The notes below the pieces were generated by a model. It saw nothing but the letters and a program-made list of their open reading frames with translations, did no database searches and was not told the origin of the DNA. From contig OZ059900.1 in the NCBI GenBank assembly GCA_964057225.1, forward strand, positions 20,413,638-20,477,637: a stretch of 64,000 nucleotides of DNA, read 5' to 3'. The position numbers and the translations under genes were made by a program. Positions 13,322-26,650 of this stretch are shown one piece after another (positions within the stretch are counted from its first letter, which is position 1; every line of letters starts with the position of its first letter). The stretch is from Auanema rhodensis (lineage: Eukaryota > Nematoda > Chromadorea > Rhabditida > Rhabditidae).

Positions 13322-14347
13322 ACCCCTGTTTTTTTGTCGTGAAAGTGGAACTAGACGTTGAACGGACAATTTTGAGCTAGGTTTCATTGACATTGCATGA
13401 GTTTGAACACATGAAATTGTAAGTCAAAACCTTGTTTACAGCGAAATTTCCAAAAACTGGTTTTCCAGCATAATAAAATATTTCTCATGGGAAATACTGT
13501 GTTTTTGTATTTTTCTAGTGTTCAGCATGTGAAATGCTTCATTTTAGTATGTAACACGCTGAAATTCGTTGCATTTGACGACTCATATGAACAAAAATCG
13601 ATTTAATCAATATTAGCCATAAGGGGCGTGCCCTCAGAATATGCTAATTTCCTTAATTTTCTAACCCCTGTTTTTTTGTCGTGAAAGTGGAACTAGACGT
13701 TGAACGGACAATTTTGAGCTAGGTTTTATTGACATTGCATGAGTTTGAACACATGAAATCGTAAGTCAAAACCTTGTTTACAGCGAAATTTCCAAAAACT
13801 GGTTTTCCAGCATAATAAAATATTTCTCATGGGAAATACTGTGTTTTTGTATTTTTCTAGTGTTCAGCATGTAAAATGCTTCATTTTAGTATGTAACACG
13901 CTGAAATTCGTTGCATTTGACGACTCATATGAACAAAAATCGATTTAATCAATATTAGCCATAAGGGGCGTGCCCTCAGAATATGCTAATTTCCTTAATT
14001 TTCTAACCCCTGTTTTTTCGTCGTGAAAGTGGAACTAGACGTTGTACGAACAATTTTGAGCTAGGTTTCATTGACATTGCATGAGTTTGAACACATGAAA
14101 TCGTAAGTCAAAACCTTGTTTACAGCGAAATTTCCAAAAACTGGTTTTCCAGCATAATAAAATATTTCTCATGGGAAATACTGTGTTTTTGTATTTTTCT
14201 AGTGTTCAGCATGTGAAATGCTTCATTTTAGTATGTAACACGCTGAAATTCGTTGCATTTGACGACTCATATGAACAAAAATCGATTTAATCAATATTAG
14301 CCATAAGGGGCGTGCCCTCAGAATATGCTAATTTCCTTAATTTTCTA
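13322..14347 (+). repeat. 3-monomer cassette GAACGG/GAAATTG, TTTTATTG, TTTTTTCG (monomers 40-42)
   Basis: The series is GAACGG with GAAATTG and ATGTGAAAT; then GAACGG with TTTTATTG; then TTTTTTCGTCG. The same order is found at 19813-20838 and, with GTACTAAC replacing GAACGG in the first monomer, at 61866-62891 and 63234-64000. It therefore links domain A to domain C. Confidence 0.8.
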
Positions 14348-15031
14348 ACCCCTGTTTTTTTGTCGTGAAAGTGGAACTAGACGTTGTACGAACAATTTTG
14401 AGCTAGGTTTCATTGACATTGCATGAGTTTGAACACATGAAATCGTAAGTCAAAACCTTGTTTACAGCGAAATTTCCAAAAACTGGTTTTCCAGCATAAT
14501 AAAATATTTCTCATGGGAAATACTGTGTTTTTGTATTTTTCTAGTGTTCAGCATGTAAAATGATTCATTTTAGTATGTAACACGCTGAAATTCGTTGCAT
14601 TTGACGACTCATATGAACAAAAATCGATTTAATCAATATTAGCCATAAGGGGCGTGCCCTCAGAATATGCTAATTTCCTTAATTTTCTAACCCCTGTTTT
14701 TTTGTCGTGAAAGTGGAACTAGACGTTGTGCGAACAATTTTGAGCTAGGTTTCATTGACATTGCATGAGTTTGAACACATGAAATCGTAAGTCAAAACCT
14801 TGTTTACAGCGAAATTTCCAAAAACTGGTTTTCCAGCATAATAAAATATTTCTCATGGGAAATACTGTGTTTTTGTATTTTTCTAGTGTTCAGCATGTAA
14901 AATGCTTCATTTTAGTATGTAACACGCTGAAATTCGTTGCATTTGACGACTCATATGAACAAAAATCGATTTAATCAATATTAGCCATAAGGGGCGTGCC
15001 CTCAGAATATGCTAATTTCCTTAATTTTCTA

Positions 15032-17079
15032 ACCCCTGTTTTTTTGTCGTGAAAGTGGAACTAGACGTTGTACGAACAATTTTGAGCTAGGTTTCATTGA
15101 CATTGCATGAGTTTGAACACATGAAATCGTAAGTCAAAACCTTGTTAACAGCGAAATTTCCAAAAACTGGTTTTCCAGCATAATAAAATATTTCTCATGG
15201 GAAATACTGTGTTTTTGTATTTTTCTAGTGTTCAGCATGTAAAATGCTTCATTTTAGTGTGTAACACGCTGAAATTCGTTGCATTTGACGACTCATATGA
15301 ACAAAAATCGATTTAATCAATATTAGCCATAAGGGGCGTGCCCTCAGAATATGCTAATTTCCTTAATTTTCTAACCCCTGTTTTTTTGTCGTGAAAGTGG
15401 AACTAGACGTTGTACGAACAATTTTGAGCTAGGTTTCATTGACATTGCATGAGTTTGAACACATGAAATCGTAAGTCAAAACCTTGTTTACAGCGAAATT
15501 TAAAAAACTGGTTTTCCAGCATAATAAAATATTTCTCACGGGAAATACTGTGTTTTTGTATTTTTCTAGTGTTCAGCATGTAAAATGTTTCATTTTAGTA
15601 TGTAACACGCTGAAATTCGTTGCATTTGACGACTCATATGAACAAAAATCGATTTAATCAATATTAGCCATAAGGGGCGTGCCCTCAGAATATGCTAATT
15701 TCCTTAATTTTCTAACCCCTGTTTTTTTGTCGTGAAAGTGGAACTAGACGTTGTACGAACAATTTTGAGCTAGGTTTCATTGACATTGCATGAGTTTGAA
15801 CACATGAAATCGTAAGTCAAAACCTTGTTTACAGCGAAATTTCCAAAAACTGGTTTTCCAGCATAATAAAATATTTCTCATGAGAAATACTGTGTTTTTG
15901 TATTTTTCTAGTGTTCAGCATGTAAAATGCTTCATTTTAGTATGTAACACGCTGAAATTCGTTGCATTTGACGACTCATATGAACAAAAATCGATTTAAT
16001 CAATATTAGCCATAAGGGGCGTGCCCTCAGAATATGCTAATTTCCGTAATTTTCTAACCCCTGTTTTTTTGTCGTGAAAGTGGAACTAGACGTTGTACGA
16101 ACAATTTTGAGCTAGGTTTCATTGACATTGCATGAGTTTGAACACATGAAATTGTAAGTCAAAACCTTGTTTACAGCGAAATTTAAAAAACTGGTTTTCC
16201 AGCATAATAAAATATTTCTCATGGGAAATACTGTGTTTTTGTATTTTTCTAGTGTTCAGCATGTAAAATGCTTCATTTTAGTATGTAACACGCTGAAATT
16301 CGTTGCATTTGACGACTCATATGAACAAAAATCGATTTAATCAATATTAGCCATAAGGGGCGTGCCCTCAGAATATGCTAATTTCCTTAATTTTCTAACC
16401 CCTGTTTTTTTGTCGTGAAAAATGAACTAGACGTTGAACGGACAATTTTGAGCTAGGTTTCATTGACATTGCATGAGTTTGAACACATGAAATCGTAAGT
16501 CAAAACCTTGTTTACAGCGAAATTTAAAAAACTGGTTTTCCAGCATAATAAAATATTTCTCATGGGAAATACTGTGTTTTTGTATTTTTCTAGTGTTCAG
16601 CATGTAAAATGCTTCATTTTAGTATGTAACACGCTGAAATTCGTTGCATTTGACGACTCATATGAACAAAAATCGATTTAATCAATATTAGCCATAAGGG
16701 GCGTGCCCTCAGAATATGCTAATTTCCTTAATTTTCTAACCCCTGTTTTTTTGTCGTGAAACTGGAACTAGACGTTGAACGGACAATTTTGAGCTAGGTT
16801 TCATTGACATTGCATGAGTTTGAACACATGAAATCGTAAGTCAAAACCTTGTTTACAGCGAAATTTCCAAAAACTGGTTTTCCAGCATAATAAAATATTT
16901 CTCAAGGGAAATACTGTGTTTTTGTATTTTTCTAGTGTTCAGCATGTAAAATGCTTCATTTTAGTATGTAACACGCTGAAATTCGTTGCATTTGACGACT
17001 CATATGAACAAAATCGATTTAATCAATATTAGCCATAAGGGGCGTGCCCTCAGAATATGCTAATTTCCTTAATTTTCTA
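15032..17079 (+). repeat. 6-monomer duplicated block, copy 2 (monomers 45-50)
   Basis: Second copy of 9907-11955. Two differences were seen: GAAATTG for GAAATCG in the fourth monomer, and loss of one A in the ACAAAAATCG run of the last monomer (near 17010), making this copy 1 bp shorter. Confidence 0.88.
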
Positions 17080-18104
17080 ACCCCTGTTTTTTTGTCGTGA
17101 AAGTGGAACTAGACGTTGTACGAACAATTTTGAGCTAGGTTTCATTGACATTGCATGAGTTTGAACACATGAAATCGTAAGTCAAAACCTTGTTTACAGC
17201 GAAATTTCCAAAAACTGGTTTTCCAGCATAATAAAATATTTCTCATGGGAAATACTGTATTTTTGTATTTTTCTAGTGTTCAGCATGTAAAATGCTTCAT
17301 TTTAGTATGTAACACGCTGAAATTCGTTGCACTTGACGACTCATATGAACAAAAATCGATTTAATCAATATTAGCCATAAAGGGCGTGCCCTCAGAATAT
17401 GCTAATTTCATTAATTTTCTAACCCCTGTTTTTTTATCGTGAAAGTGGAACTGGACGTTGTACGAACAATTTTGAGCTAGGTTTCATTGACATTGCATGA
17501 GTTTGAACACATGAAATCGTAAGTCAAAACCTTGTTTACAGCGAAATTTCCAAAAACTGGTTTTCCAGCATAATAAAATATTTCTCATGGGAAATACTGT
17601 GTTTTTGTATTTTTCTAGTGTTCAGCATGTAAAATGCTTCATTTTAGTATGTAACACGCTGAAATTCGTTGCATTTGACGACTCATATGAACAAAAATCG
17701 ATTTAATCAATATTAGCCATAAGGGGCGTGCCCTCAGAATATGCTAATTTCATTAATTTTCTAACCCCTATTTTTTGTCGTGAAAGTGGAACTAGACGTT
17801 GTACGAACAATTTTGAGCTGGGTTTCATTGACATTGCATGAGTTTGAACACATGAAATCGTAAGTCAAAACCTTGTTTACAGCGAAATTTCCAAAAACTG
17901 GTTTTCCAGCATAATAAAATATTTCTCATGGGAAATACTGTGTTTTTGTATTTTTTCAGTGTTCAGCATGTAAAATGCTTCATTTTAGTATGTAACACGC
18001 TGAAATTCGTTGCATTTGACGACTCATATGAACAAAAATCGATTTAATCAATATTAGCCATAAGGGGCGTGCCCTCAGAATATGCTAATTTCCTTAATTT
18101 TCTA

Positions 18105-19812
18105 ACCCCTGTTTTTTTGTCGTGAAACTGGAACTAGACGTTGAACGGACAATTTTGAGCTAGGTTTCATTGACATTGCATGAGTTTGAACACATGAAAT
18201 CGTAAGTCAAAACCTTGTTTACAGCGAAATTTCCAAAAACTGGTTTTCCAGCATAATAAAATATTTCTCAAAGGAAATACTGTGTTTTTGTATTTTTCTA
18301 GTGTTCAGCATGTAAAATGCTTCATTTTAGTATGTAACACGCTGAAATTCGTTGCATTTGACGACTCATATGAACAAAAATCGATTTAATCAATATTAGC
18401 CATAAGGGGCGTGCCCTCAGAATATGCTAATTTCCTTAATTTTCTAACCCCTGTTTTTTTGTCGTGAAAGTGGAACTAGACGTTGTACGAACAATTTTGA
18501 GCTAGGTTTCATTGACATTGCATGAGTTTGAACACATGAAATCGTAAGTCAAAACCTTGTTTACAGCGAAATTTCCAAAAACTGGTTTTCCAGCATAATA
18601 AAATATTTCTCATGGGAAATACTGTGTTTTTGTATTTTTCTAGTGTTCAGCATGTAAAATGCTTCATTTTAGTATGTAACACGCTGAAATTCGTTGCATT
18701 TGACGACTCATATGAACAAAAATCGATTTAATCAATATTAGCCATAAGGGGCGTGCCCTCAGAATATGCTAATTTCATTAATTTTCTAACCCCTATTTTT
18801 TGTCGTGAAAGTGGAACTAGACGTTGTACGAACAATTTTGAGCTGGGTTTCATTGACATTGCATGAGTTTGAACACATGAAATCGTAAGTCAAAACCTTG
18901 TTTACAGCGAAATTTCCAAAAACTGGTTTTCCAGCATAATAAAATATTTCTCATGGGAAATACTGTGTTTTTGTATTTTTTCAGTGTTCAGCATGTAAAA
19001 TGCTTCATTTTAGTATGTAACACGCTGAAATTTGTTGCATTTGACGACTCATATGAACAAAAATCGATTTAATCAATATTAGCCATAAGGGGCGTGCCCT
19101 CAGAATATGCTAATTTCCTTAATTTTCTAACCCCTGTTTTTTTGTCGTGAAAGTGGAACTAGACGTTGTACGAACAATTTTGAGCTAGGTTTCATTGACA
19201 TTGCATGAGGTTGAACACATGAAATCGTAAGTCAAAACCTTGTTTACAGCGAAATTTCCAAAAACTGGTTTTCCAGCATAATAAAATATTTCTCATGGGA
19301 AATACTGTGTTTTTGTATTTTTCTAGTGTTCAGCATGTAAAATGCTTCATTTTAGTATGTAACACGCTGAAATTTGTTGCATTTGACGACTCATATGAAC
19401 AAAAATCGATTTAATCAATATGAGCCATAAGGGGCGTGCCCTCAGAATATGCTAATTTCCTTAATTTTCTAACCCCTGTTTTTTTGTCGTGAAAGTGGAA
19501 CTAGACGTTGTACGAACAATTTTGAGCTAGGTTTCATTGACATTGCATGAGTTTGAACACATGAAATCGTAAGTCAAAACCTTGTTTACAGCGAAATTTA
19601 AAAAACTGGTTTTCCAGCATAATAAAATATTTCTCATGGGAAATACTGTGTTTTTGTATTTTTCTAGTGTTCAGCATGTAAAATGCTTCATTTTAGTATG
19701 TAACACGCTGAAATTCGTTGCATTTGACGACTCATATGAACAAAAATCGATTTAATCAATATTAGCCATAAGGGGCGTGCCCTCAGAATATGCTAATTTC
19801 CTTAATTTTCTA
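18105..19812 (+). repeat. 5-monomer version of the A/C cassette (monomers 54-58)
   Basis: TCAAAGG/GAACGG monomer, a majority-type monomer, CCCCTATTTTTT/GAGCTGGG, GAGGTTG/ATATGAGCC, then TTAAAAAAC. Same length (1708 bp) and order as 11614-13321. The final monomer (19472-19812) is the last 341 bp TTAAAAAAC copy before domain C. Confidence 0.8.
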
Positions 19813-20838
19813 ACCCCTGTTTTTTTGTCGTGAAAGTGGAACTAGACGTTGAACGGACAATTTTGAGCTAGGTTTCATTGACATTGCATGAGTTTGAACA
19901 CATGAAATTGTAAGTCAAAACCTTGTTTACAGCGAAATTTCCAAAAACTGGTTTTCCAGCATAATAAAATATTTCTCATGGGAAATACTGTGTTTTTGTA
20001 TTTTTTTAGTGTTCAGCATGTGAAATGCTTCATTTTAGTATGTAACACGCTGAAATTCGTTGCATTTGACGACTCATATGAACAAAAATCGATTTAATCA
20101 ATATTAGCCATAAGGGGCGTGCCCTCAGAATATGCTAATTTCCTTAATTTTCTAACCCCTGTTTTTTTGTCGTGAAAGTGGAACTAGACGTTGAACGGAC
20201 AATTTTGAGCTAGGTTTTATTGACATTGCATGAGTTTGAACACATGAAATCGTAAGTCAAAACCTTGTTTACAGCGAAATTTCCAAAAACTGGTTTTCCA
20301 GCATAATAAAATATTTCTCATGGGAAATACTGTGTTTTTGTATTTTTCTAGTGTTCAGCATGTAAAATGCTTCATTTTAGTATGTAACACGCTGAAATTC
20401 GTTGCATTTGACGACTCATATGAACAAAAATCGATTTAATCAATATTAGCCATAAGGGGCGTGCCCTCAGAATATGCTAATTTCCTTAATTTTCTAACCC
20501 CTGTTTTTTCGTCGTGAAAGTGGAACTAGACGTTGTACGAACAATTTTGAGCTTGGTTTCATTGACATTGCATGAGTTTGAACACATGAAATCGTAAGTC
20601 AAAACCTTGTTTACAGCGAAATTTCCAAAAACTGGTTTTCTAGCATAATAAAATATTTCTCATGGGAAATACTGTGTTTTTGTATTTTTCTAGTGTTCAG
20701 CATCTAAAATGCTTCATTTTAGTATGTAACACGCTGAAATTCGTTGCATTTGACGACTCATATGAACAAAAATCGATTTAATCAATATTAGCCATAAGGG
20801 GCGTGCCCTCAGAATATGCTAATTTCCTTAATTTTCTA
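19813..20838 (+). repeat. 3-monomer cassette, second domain A copy (monomers 59-61)
   Basis: Same series as 13322-14347, but the third monomer has also acquired TTTTCTAGC and CATCTAAAAT. Its last two monomers open the 8-mer HOR that starts at 20155. Confidence 0.78.
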
Positions 20839-22889
20839 ACCCCTGTTTTTTTGTCGTGAAAGTGGAACTAGACGTTGTACGAACAATTTTGAGCTAGGTT
20901 TCATTGACATTGCATGAGTTTGAACACATGAAATCGTAAATCAAAACCTTGTTTACAGCGAAATTTCCAAAAACTGGTTTTCCAGCATAATAAAATATTT
21001 CTCATGGGAAATACTGTATTTTTGTATTTTTCTAGTGTTCAGCATGTAAAATGCTTCATTTTAGTATGTAACACGCTGAAATTCGTTGCACTTGACGACT
21101 CATATGAACAAAAATCGATTTAATCAATATTAGCCATAAAGGGCGTGCCCTCAGAATATGCTAATTTCATTAATTTTCTAACCCCTGTTTTTTTGTCGTG
21201 AAAGTAGAACTAGACGTTGTACGAACAATTTTGAGCTAGGTTTCATTGACATTGCATAAGTTTGAACACATGAAATCGTAAGTCAAAACCTTGTTTACAG
21301 CGAAATTTCCAAAAACTGGTTTTCCAGCATAATAAAATATTTCTCATGGGAAAAACTGTGTTTTTGTATTTTTCTAGTGTTCAGCATGTAAAATGCTTCA
21401 TTTTAGTATGTAACACGCTGAAATTCGTTGCATTTGACGACTCATATGAACAAAAATCGATTTAATCAATATTAGCCATAAGGGGCGTGCCCTCAGAATA
21501 TGCTAATTTCCCTAATTTTCTAACCCCTGTTTTTTGTCGTGAAAGTGGAACTAGACGTTGAACGGACAATTTTGAGCTAGGTTTTATTGACATTGTATGA
21601 GTTTGAACACATGAAATCGTAAGTCAAAACCTTGTTTACAGCGAAATTTCCAAAAACTGGTTTTCCAGCATAATAAAATATTTCTCATGGGAAATACTGT
21701 GTTTTTGTATTTTTCTAGTGTTCAGCATGTAAAATGCTTCATTTTAGTTAGTAACACGCTGAAATTCGTTGCATTTGACGACTCATATGAACAAAAATCG
21801 ATTTAATCAATATTAGCCATAAGGGGCGTGCCCTCAGAATATGCTAATTTCCTTAATTTTCTAACCCCTGTTTTTTTGTCATGAAAGTGGAACTAGACGT
21901 TGTACTAACAATTTTGAGCTAGGTTTCATTGACATTGCATGAGTTTGAACACATGAAATTGTAAGTCAAAACCTTGTTTACAGCGAAATTTCCAAAAACT
22001 GGTTTTCTAGCATAATAAAATATTTCTCATGGGAAATACTGTGTTTTTGTATTTTTCTAGTGTTCAGCATCTAAAATGCTTCATTTTAGTATGTAACACG
22101 CTGAAATTCGTTGCATTTGACGACTCATATGAACAAAAATCGATTTAATCAATATTTGCCATAAGGGGCGTGCCCTCAGAATATGCTAATTTCCTTAATT
22201 TTCTAACCCCTGTTTTTTTGTCGTGAAAGTGGAACTAGACGTTGAACGGACAATTTTGAGCTAGGTTTTATTGACATTGTATGAGTTTGAACACATGAAA
22301 TCGTAAGTCAAAACCTTGTTTACAGCGAAATTTCCAAAAACTGGTTTTCCAGCATAATAAAATATTTCTCATGGGAAATACTGTGTTTTTGTATTTTTCT
22401 AGTGTTCAGCATGTAAAATGCTTCATTTTAGTTAGTAACACGCTGAAATTCGTTGCATTTGACGACTCATATGAACAAAAATCGATTTAATCAATATTAG
22501 CCATAAGGGGCGTGCCCTCAGAATATGCTAATTTCCTTAATTTTCTAACCCCTGTTTTTTTGTCGTGAAAGTGGAACTAGACGTTGTACGAACAATTTTG
22601 AGCTAGGTTTCATTGACATTGCATGAGTTTGAACACATGAAATCGTAAGTCAAAACCTTGTTTACAGCGAAATTTCCAAAAACTGGTTTTCCAGCATAAT
22701 AAAATATTTCTCATGGGAAATACTGTGTTTTTGTATTTTTCTAGTGTTCAGCATGTAAAATGCTTCATTTTAGTATGTAACACGCTGAAATTCGTTGCAT
22801 TTGACGACTCATATGAACAAAAATCGATTTAATCAATATTAGCCATAAGGGGCGTGCCCTCAGAATATGCTAATTTCCTTAATTTTCTA
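20155..22889 (+). repeat. 8-mer HOR, 2735 bp, copy 1 (monomers 60-67)
   Basis: Ordered types: TTTTATTG; TTTTTTCG/CATCTAAAAT; CTGTATTTTT/GCACTTG/AAAGGGCG; GTAGAAC/GCATAAG/GAAAAACTG; T6 with TTGTATG and TTAGTTAG; GTCATG/GTACTAAC/ATATTTGCC; a second TTGTATG/TTAGTTAG monomer; majority type. The following 2735 bp repeat this exactly in order and length. Differences seen by eye number about four: GCTTGG/GCTAGG, GTAAATC/GTAAGTC, AATGCTTC/AATGTTTC and TCCCTAAT/TCCTTAAT. Confidence 0.92.
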
Positions 22890-25624
22890 ACCCCTGTTTT
22901 TTTGTCGTGAAAGTGGAACTAGACGTTGAACGGACAATTTTGAGCTAGGTTTTATTGACATTGCATGAGTTTGAACACATGAAATCGTAAGTCAAAACCT
23001 TGTTTACAGCGAAATTTCCAAAAACTGGTTTTCCAGCATAATAAAATATTTCTCATGGGAAATACTGTGTTTTTGTATTTTTCTAGTGTTCAGCATGTAA
23101 AATGCTTCATTTTAGTATGTAACACGCTGAAATTCGTTGCATTTGACGACTCATATGAACAAAAATCGATTTAATCAATATTAGCCATAAGGGGCGTGCC
23201 CTCAGAATATGCTAATTTCCTTAATTTTCTAACCCCTGTTTTTTCGTCGTGAAAGTGGAACTAGACGTTGTACGAACAATTTTGAGCTAGGTTTCATTGA
23301 CATTGCATGAGTTTGAACACATGAAATCGTAAGTCAAAACCTTGTTTACAGCGAAATTTCCAAAAACTGGTTTTCTAGCATAATAAAATATTTCTCATGG
23401 GAAATACTGTGTTTTTGTATTTTTCTAGTGTTCAGCATCTAAAATGCTTCATTTTAGTATGTAACACGCTGAAATTCGTTGCATTTGACGACTCATATGA
23501 ACAAAAATCGATTTAATCAATATTAGCCATAAGGGGCGTGCCCTCAGAATATGCTAATTTCCTTAATTTTCTAACCCCTGTTTTTTTGTCGTGAAAGTGG
23601 AACTAGACGTTGTACGAACAATTTTGAGCTAGGTTTCATTGACATTGCATGAGTTTGAACACATGAAATCGTAAGTCAAAACCTTGTTTACAGCGAAATT
23701 TCCAAAAACTGGTTTTCCAGCATAATAAAATATTTCTCATGGGAAATACTGTATTTTTGTATTTTTCTAGTGTTCAGCATGTAAAATGTTTCATTTTAGT
23801 ATGTAACACGCTGAAATTCGTTGCACTTGACGACTCATATGAACAAAAATCGATTTAATCAATATTAGCCATAAAGGGCGTGCCCTCAGAATATGCTAAT
23901 TTCATTAATTTTCTAACCCCTGTTTTTTTGTCGTGAAAGTAGAACTAGACGTTGTACGAACAATTTTGAGCTAGGTTTCATTGACATTGCATAAGTTTGA
24001 ACACATGAAATCGTAAGTCAAAACCTTGTTTACAGCGAAATTTCCAAAAACTGGTTTTCCAGCATAATAAAATATTTCTCATGGGAAAAACTGTGTTTTT
24101 GTATTTTTCTAGTGTTCAGCATGTAAAATGCTTCATTTTAGTATGTAACACGCTGAAATTCGTTGCATTTGACGACTCATATGAACAAAAATCGATTTAA
24201 TCAATATTAGCCATAAGGGGCGTGCCCTCAGAATATGCTAATTTCCTTAATTTTCTAACCCCTGTTTTTTGTCGTGAAAGTGGAACTAGACGTTGAACGG
24301 ACAATTTTGAGCTAGGTTTTATTGACATTGTATGAGTTTGAACACATGAAATCGTAAGTCAAAACCTTGTTTACAGCGAAATTTCCAAAAACTGGTTTTC
24401 CAGCATAATAAAATATTTCTCATGGGAAATACTGTGTTTTTGTATTTTTCTAGTGTTCAGCATGTAAAATGCTTCATTTTAGTTAGTAACACGCTGAAAT
24501 TCGTTGCATTTGACGACTCATATGAACAAAAATCGATTTAATCAATATTAGCCATAAGGGGCGTGCCCTCAGAATATGCTAATTTCCTTAATTTTCTAAC
24601 CCCTGTTTTTTTGTCATGAAAGTGGAACTAGACGTTGTACTAACAATTTTGAGCTAGGTTTCATTGACATTGCATGAGTTTGAACACATGAAATTGTAAG
24701 TCAAAACCTTGTTTACAGCGAAATTTCCAAAAACTGGTTTTCTAGCATAATAAAATATTTCTCATGGGAAATACTGTGTTTTTGTATTTTTCTAGTGTTC
24801 AGCATCTAAAATGCTTCATTTTAGTATGTAACACGCTGAAATTCGTTGCATTTGACGACTCATATGAACAAAAATCGATTTAATCAATATTTGCCATAAG
24901 GGGCGTGCCCTCAGAATATGCTAATTTCCTTAATTTTCTAACCCCTGTTTTTTTGTCGTGAAAGTGGAACTAGACGTTGAACGGACAATTTTGAGCTAGG
25001 TTTTATTGACATTGTATGAGTTTGAACACATGAAATCGTAAGTCAAAACCTTGTTTACAGCGAAATTTCCAAAAACTGGTTTTCCAGCATAATAAAATAT
25101 TTCTCATGGGAAATACTGTGTTTTTGTATTTTTCTAGTGTTCAGCATGTAAAATGCTTCATTTTAGTTAGTAACACGCTGAAATTCGTTGCATTTGACGA
25201 CTCATATGAACAAAAATCGATTTAATCAATATTAGCCATAAGGGGCGTGCCCTCAGAATATGCTAATTTCCTTAATTTTCTAACCCCTGTTTTTTTGTCG
25301 TGAAAGTGGAACTAGACGTTGTACGAACAATTTTGAGCTAGGTTTCATTGACATTGCATGAGTTTGAACACATGAAATCGTAAGTCAAAACCTTGTTTAC
25401 AGCGAAATTTCCAAAAACTGGTTTTCCAGCATAATAAAATATTTCTCATGGGAAATACTGTGTTTTTGTATTTTTCTAGTGTTCAGCATGTAAAATGCTT
25501 CATTTTAGTATGTAACACGCTGAAATTCGTTGCATTTGACGACTCATATGAACAAAAATCGATTTAATCAATATTAGCCATAAGGGGCGTGCCCTCAGAA
25601 TATGCTAATTTCCTTAATTTTCTA
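22890..25624 (+). repeat. 8-mer HOR, 2735 bp, copy 2 (monomers 68-75)
   Basis: Direct tandem copy of 20155-22889, same length to the base. It ends exactly where domain B begins, so the B amplification abuts a complete HOR unit. Confidence 0.92.
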
Positions 25625-25966
25625 ACCCCTGTTTTTTTGTCGTGAAAGTGGAACTAGACGTTGTACGAACAAATTTGAGCTAGGTTTCATTGACATTGCA
25701 TGAGTTTGAACACAAGAAATCGTAAGTCAAAACCTTGTTTACAGCGAAATTTTCAAAAACTGGTTTTCCAGCATAATAAAATATTTCTCATGGGAAATAC
25801 TGTGTTTTTGTATTTTTCTAGTGTTCAGCATGTAAAATGGTTTATTTTAGTATGTAACACGCTGAAATTCGTTGCATTTGACGACTCATATGAACAAAAA
25901 TCGATTTAATCAATATTAGCCATAAGGGGCGTGCCCTCAGAATATGCTAATTTCCTTAATTTTCTA

Positions 25967-26650
25967 ACCCCTGTTTTTTTGTCGTGAAAGTGGAAGTAGA
26001 CGTTGTACGAACAATTTTGAGCTAGGTTTCATTGACATTGCATGAGTTTGAACACATGAAATCGTAAGTCAAAACCTTGTTTACAGCGAAATTTCCAAAA
26101 ACTGGTTTTCCAGCATAATAAAATATTTCTCATGGGAAATACTGTGTTTTTGTATTTTTCTAGTGTTCAGCATGTAAAATGCTTCATTTCAGTATGTAAC
26201 ACGCTGAAATTCGTTGCATTTGACGACGCATATGAACAAAAATCGATTTAATCAATATTAGCCATAAGGGGCGTGCCCTCAGAATATGCTAATTTCCTTA
26301 ATTTTCTAACCCCTGTTTTTTTGTCGTGAAAGTGGAACTAGACGTTGTACGAACAATTTTGAGCTAGGTTTCATTGACATTGCATGAGTTTGAACACAAG
26401 AAATCGTAAGTCAAAACCTTGTTTACAGCGAAATTTCCAAAAACTGGTTTTCCAGCATAATAAAATATTTCTCATGGGAAATACTGTGTTTTTGTATTTT
26501 TCTAGTGTTCAGCATGTAAAATGCTTCATTTAAGTATGTAACACGCTGAAATTCGTTGCATTTGACGACTCATATGAACAAAAATCGATTTAATCAATAT
26601 TAGCCATAAGGGGCGTGCCCTCAGAATATGCTAATTTCCTTAATTTTCTA
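25967..26650 (+). repeat. 2-mer HOR, 684 bp, copy 1 (monomers 77-78)
   Basis: First monomer: GGAAGTAG (C30G), TTTCAGT (T224C), GACGCAT (T262G). Second: CACAAG (T91A) with TTTAAGT (T224A). The pair is repeated at once in 26651-27334 and again at 31095-31778 within the second 13-mer. Confidence 0.9.

Larger units (their letters stand above)
1..25624 (+). repeat. Satellite domain A: heterogeneous older-type monomers (monomers 1-75)
   Basis: Monomers here fall into several recurrent types. These are: 341 bp TTAAAAAAC; GAACGG (T40A plus A44G); TCAAGGG (T167A); ACTTCTG; CCCCTATTTTTT with GAGCTGGG; GAGGTTG (T81G); CTGTATTTTT with GCACTTG; TTTTCTAGC with CATCTAAAAT; and TTTTATTG with TTAGTTAG. The order of types is partly conserved, giving short HOR blocks listed separately, but no one HOR runs through the domain. 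Stretches outside the listed blocks (2049-4436, 6487-7854, 14348-15031, 17080-18104) are monomers of the same types in non-repeating order. The 341 bp type is frequent up to 19812 and then disappears until domain C. Confidence 0.85.
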
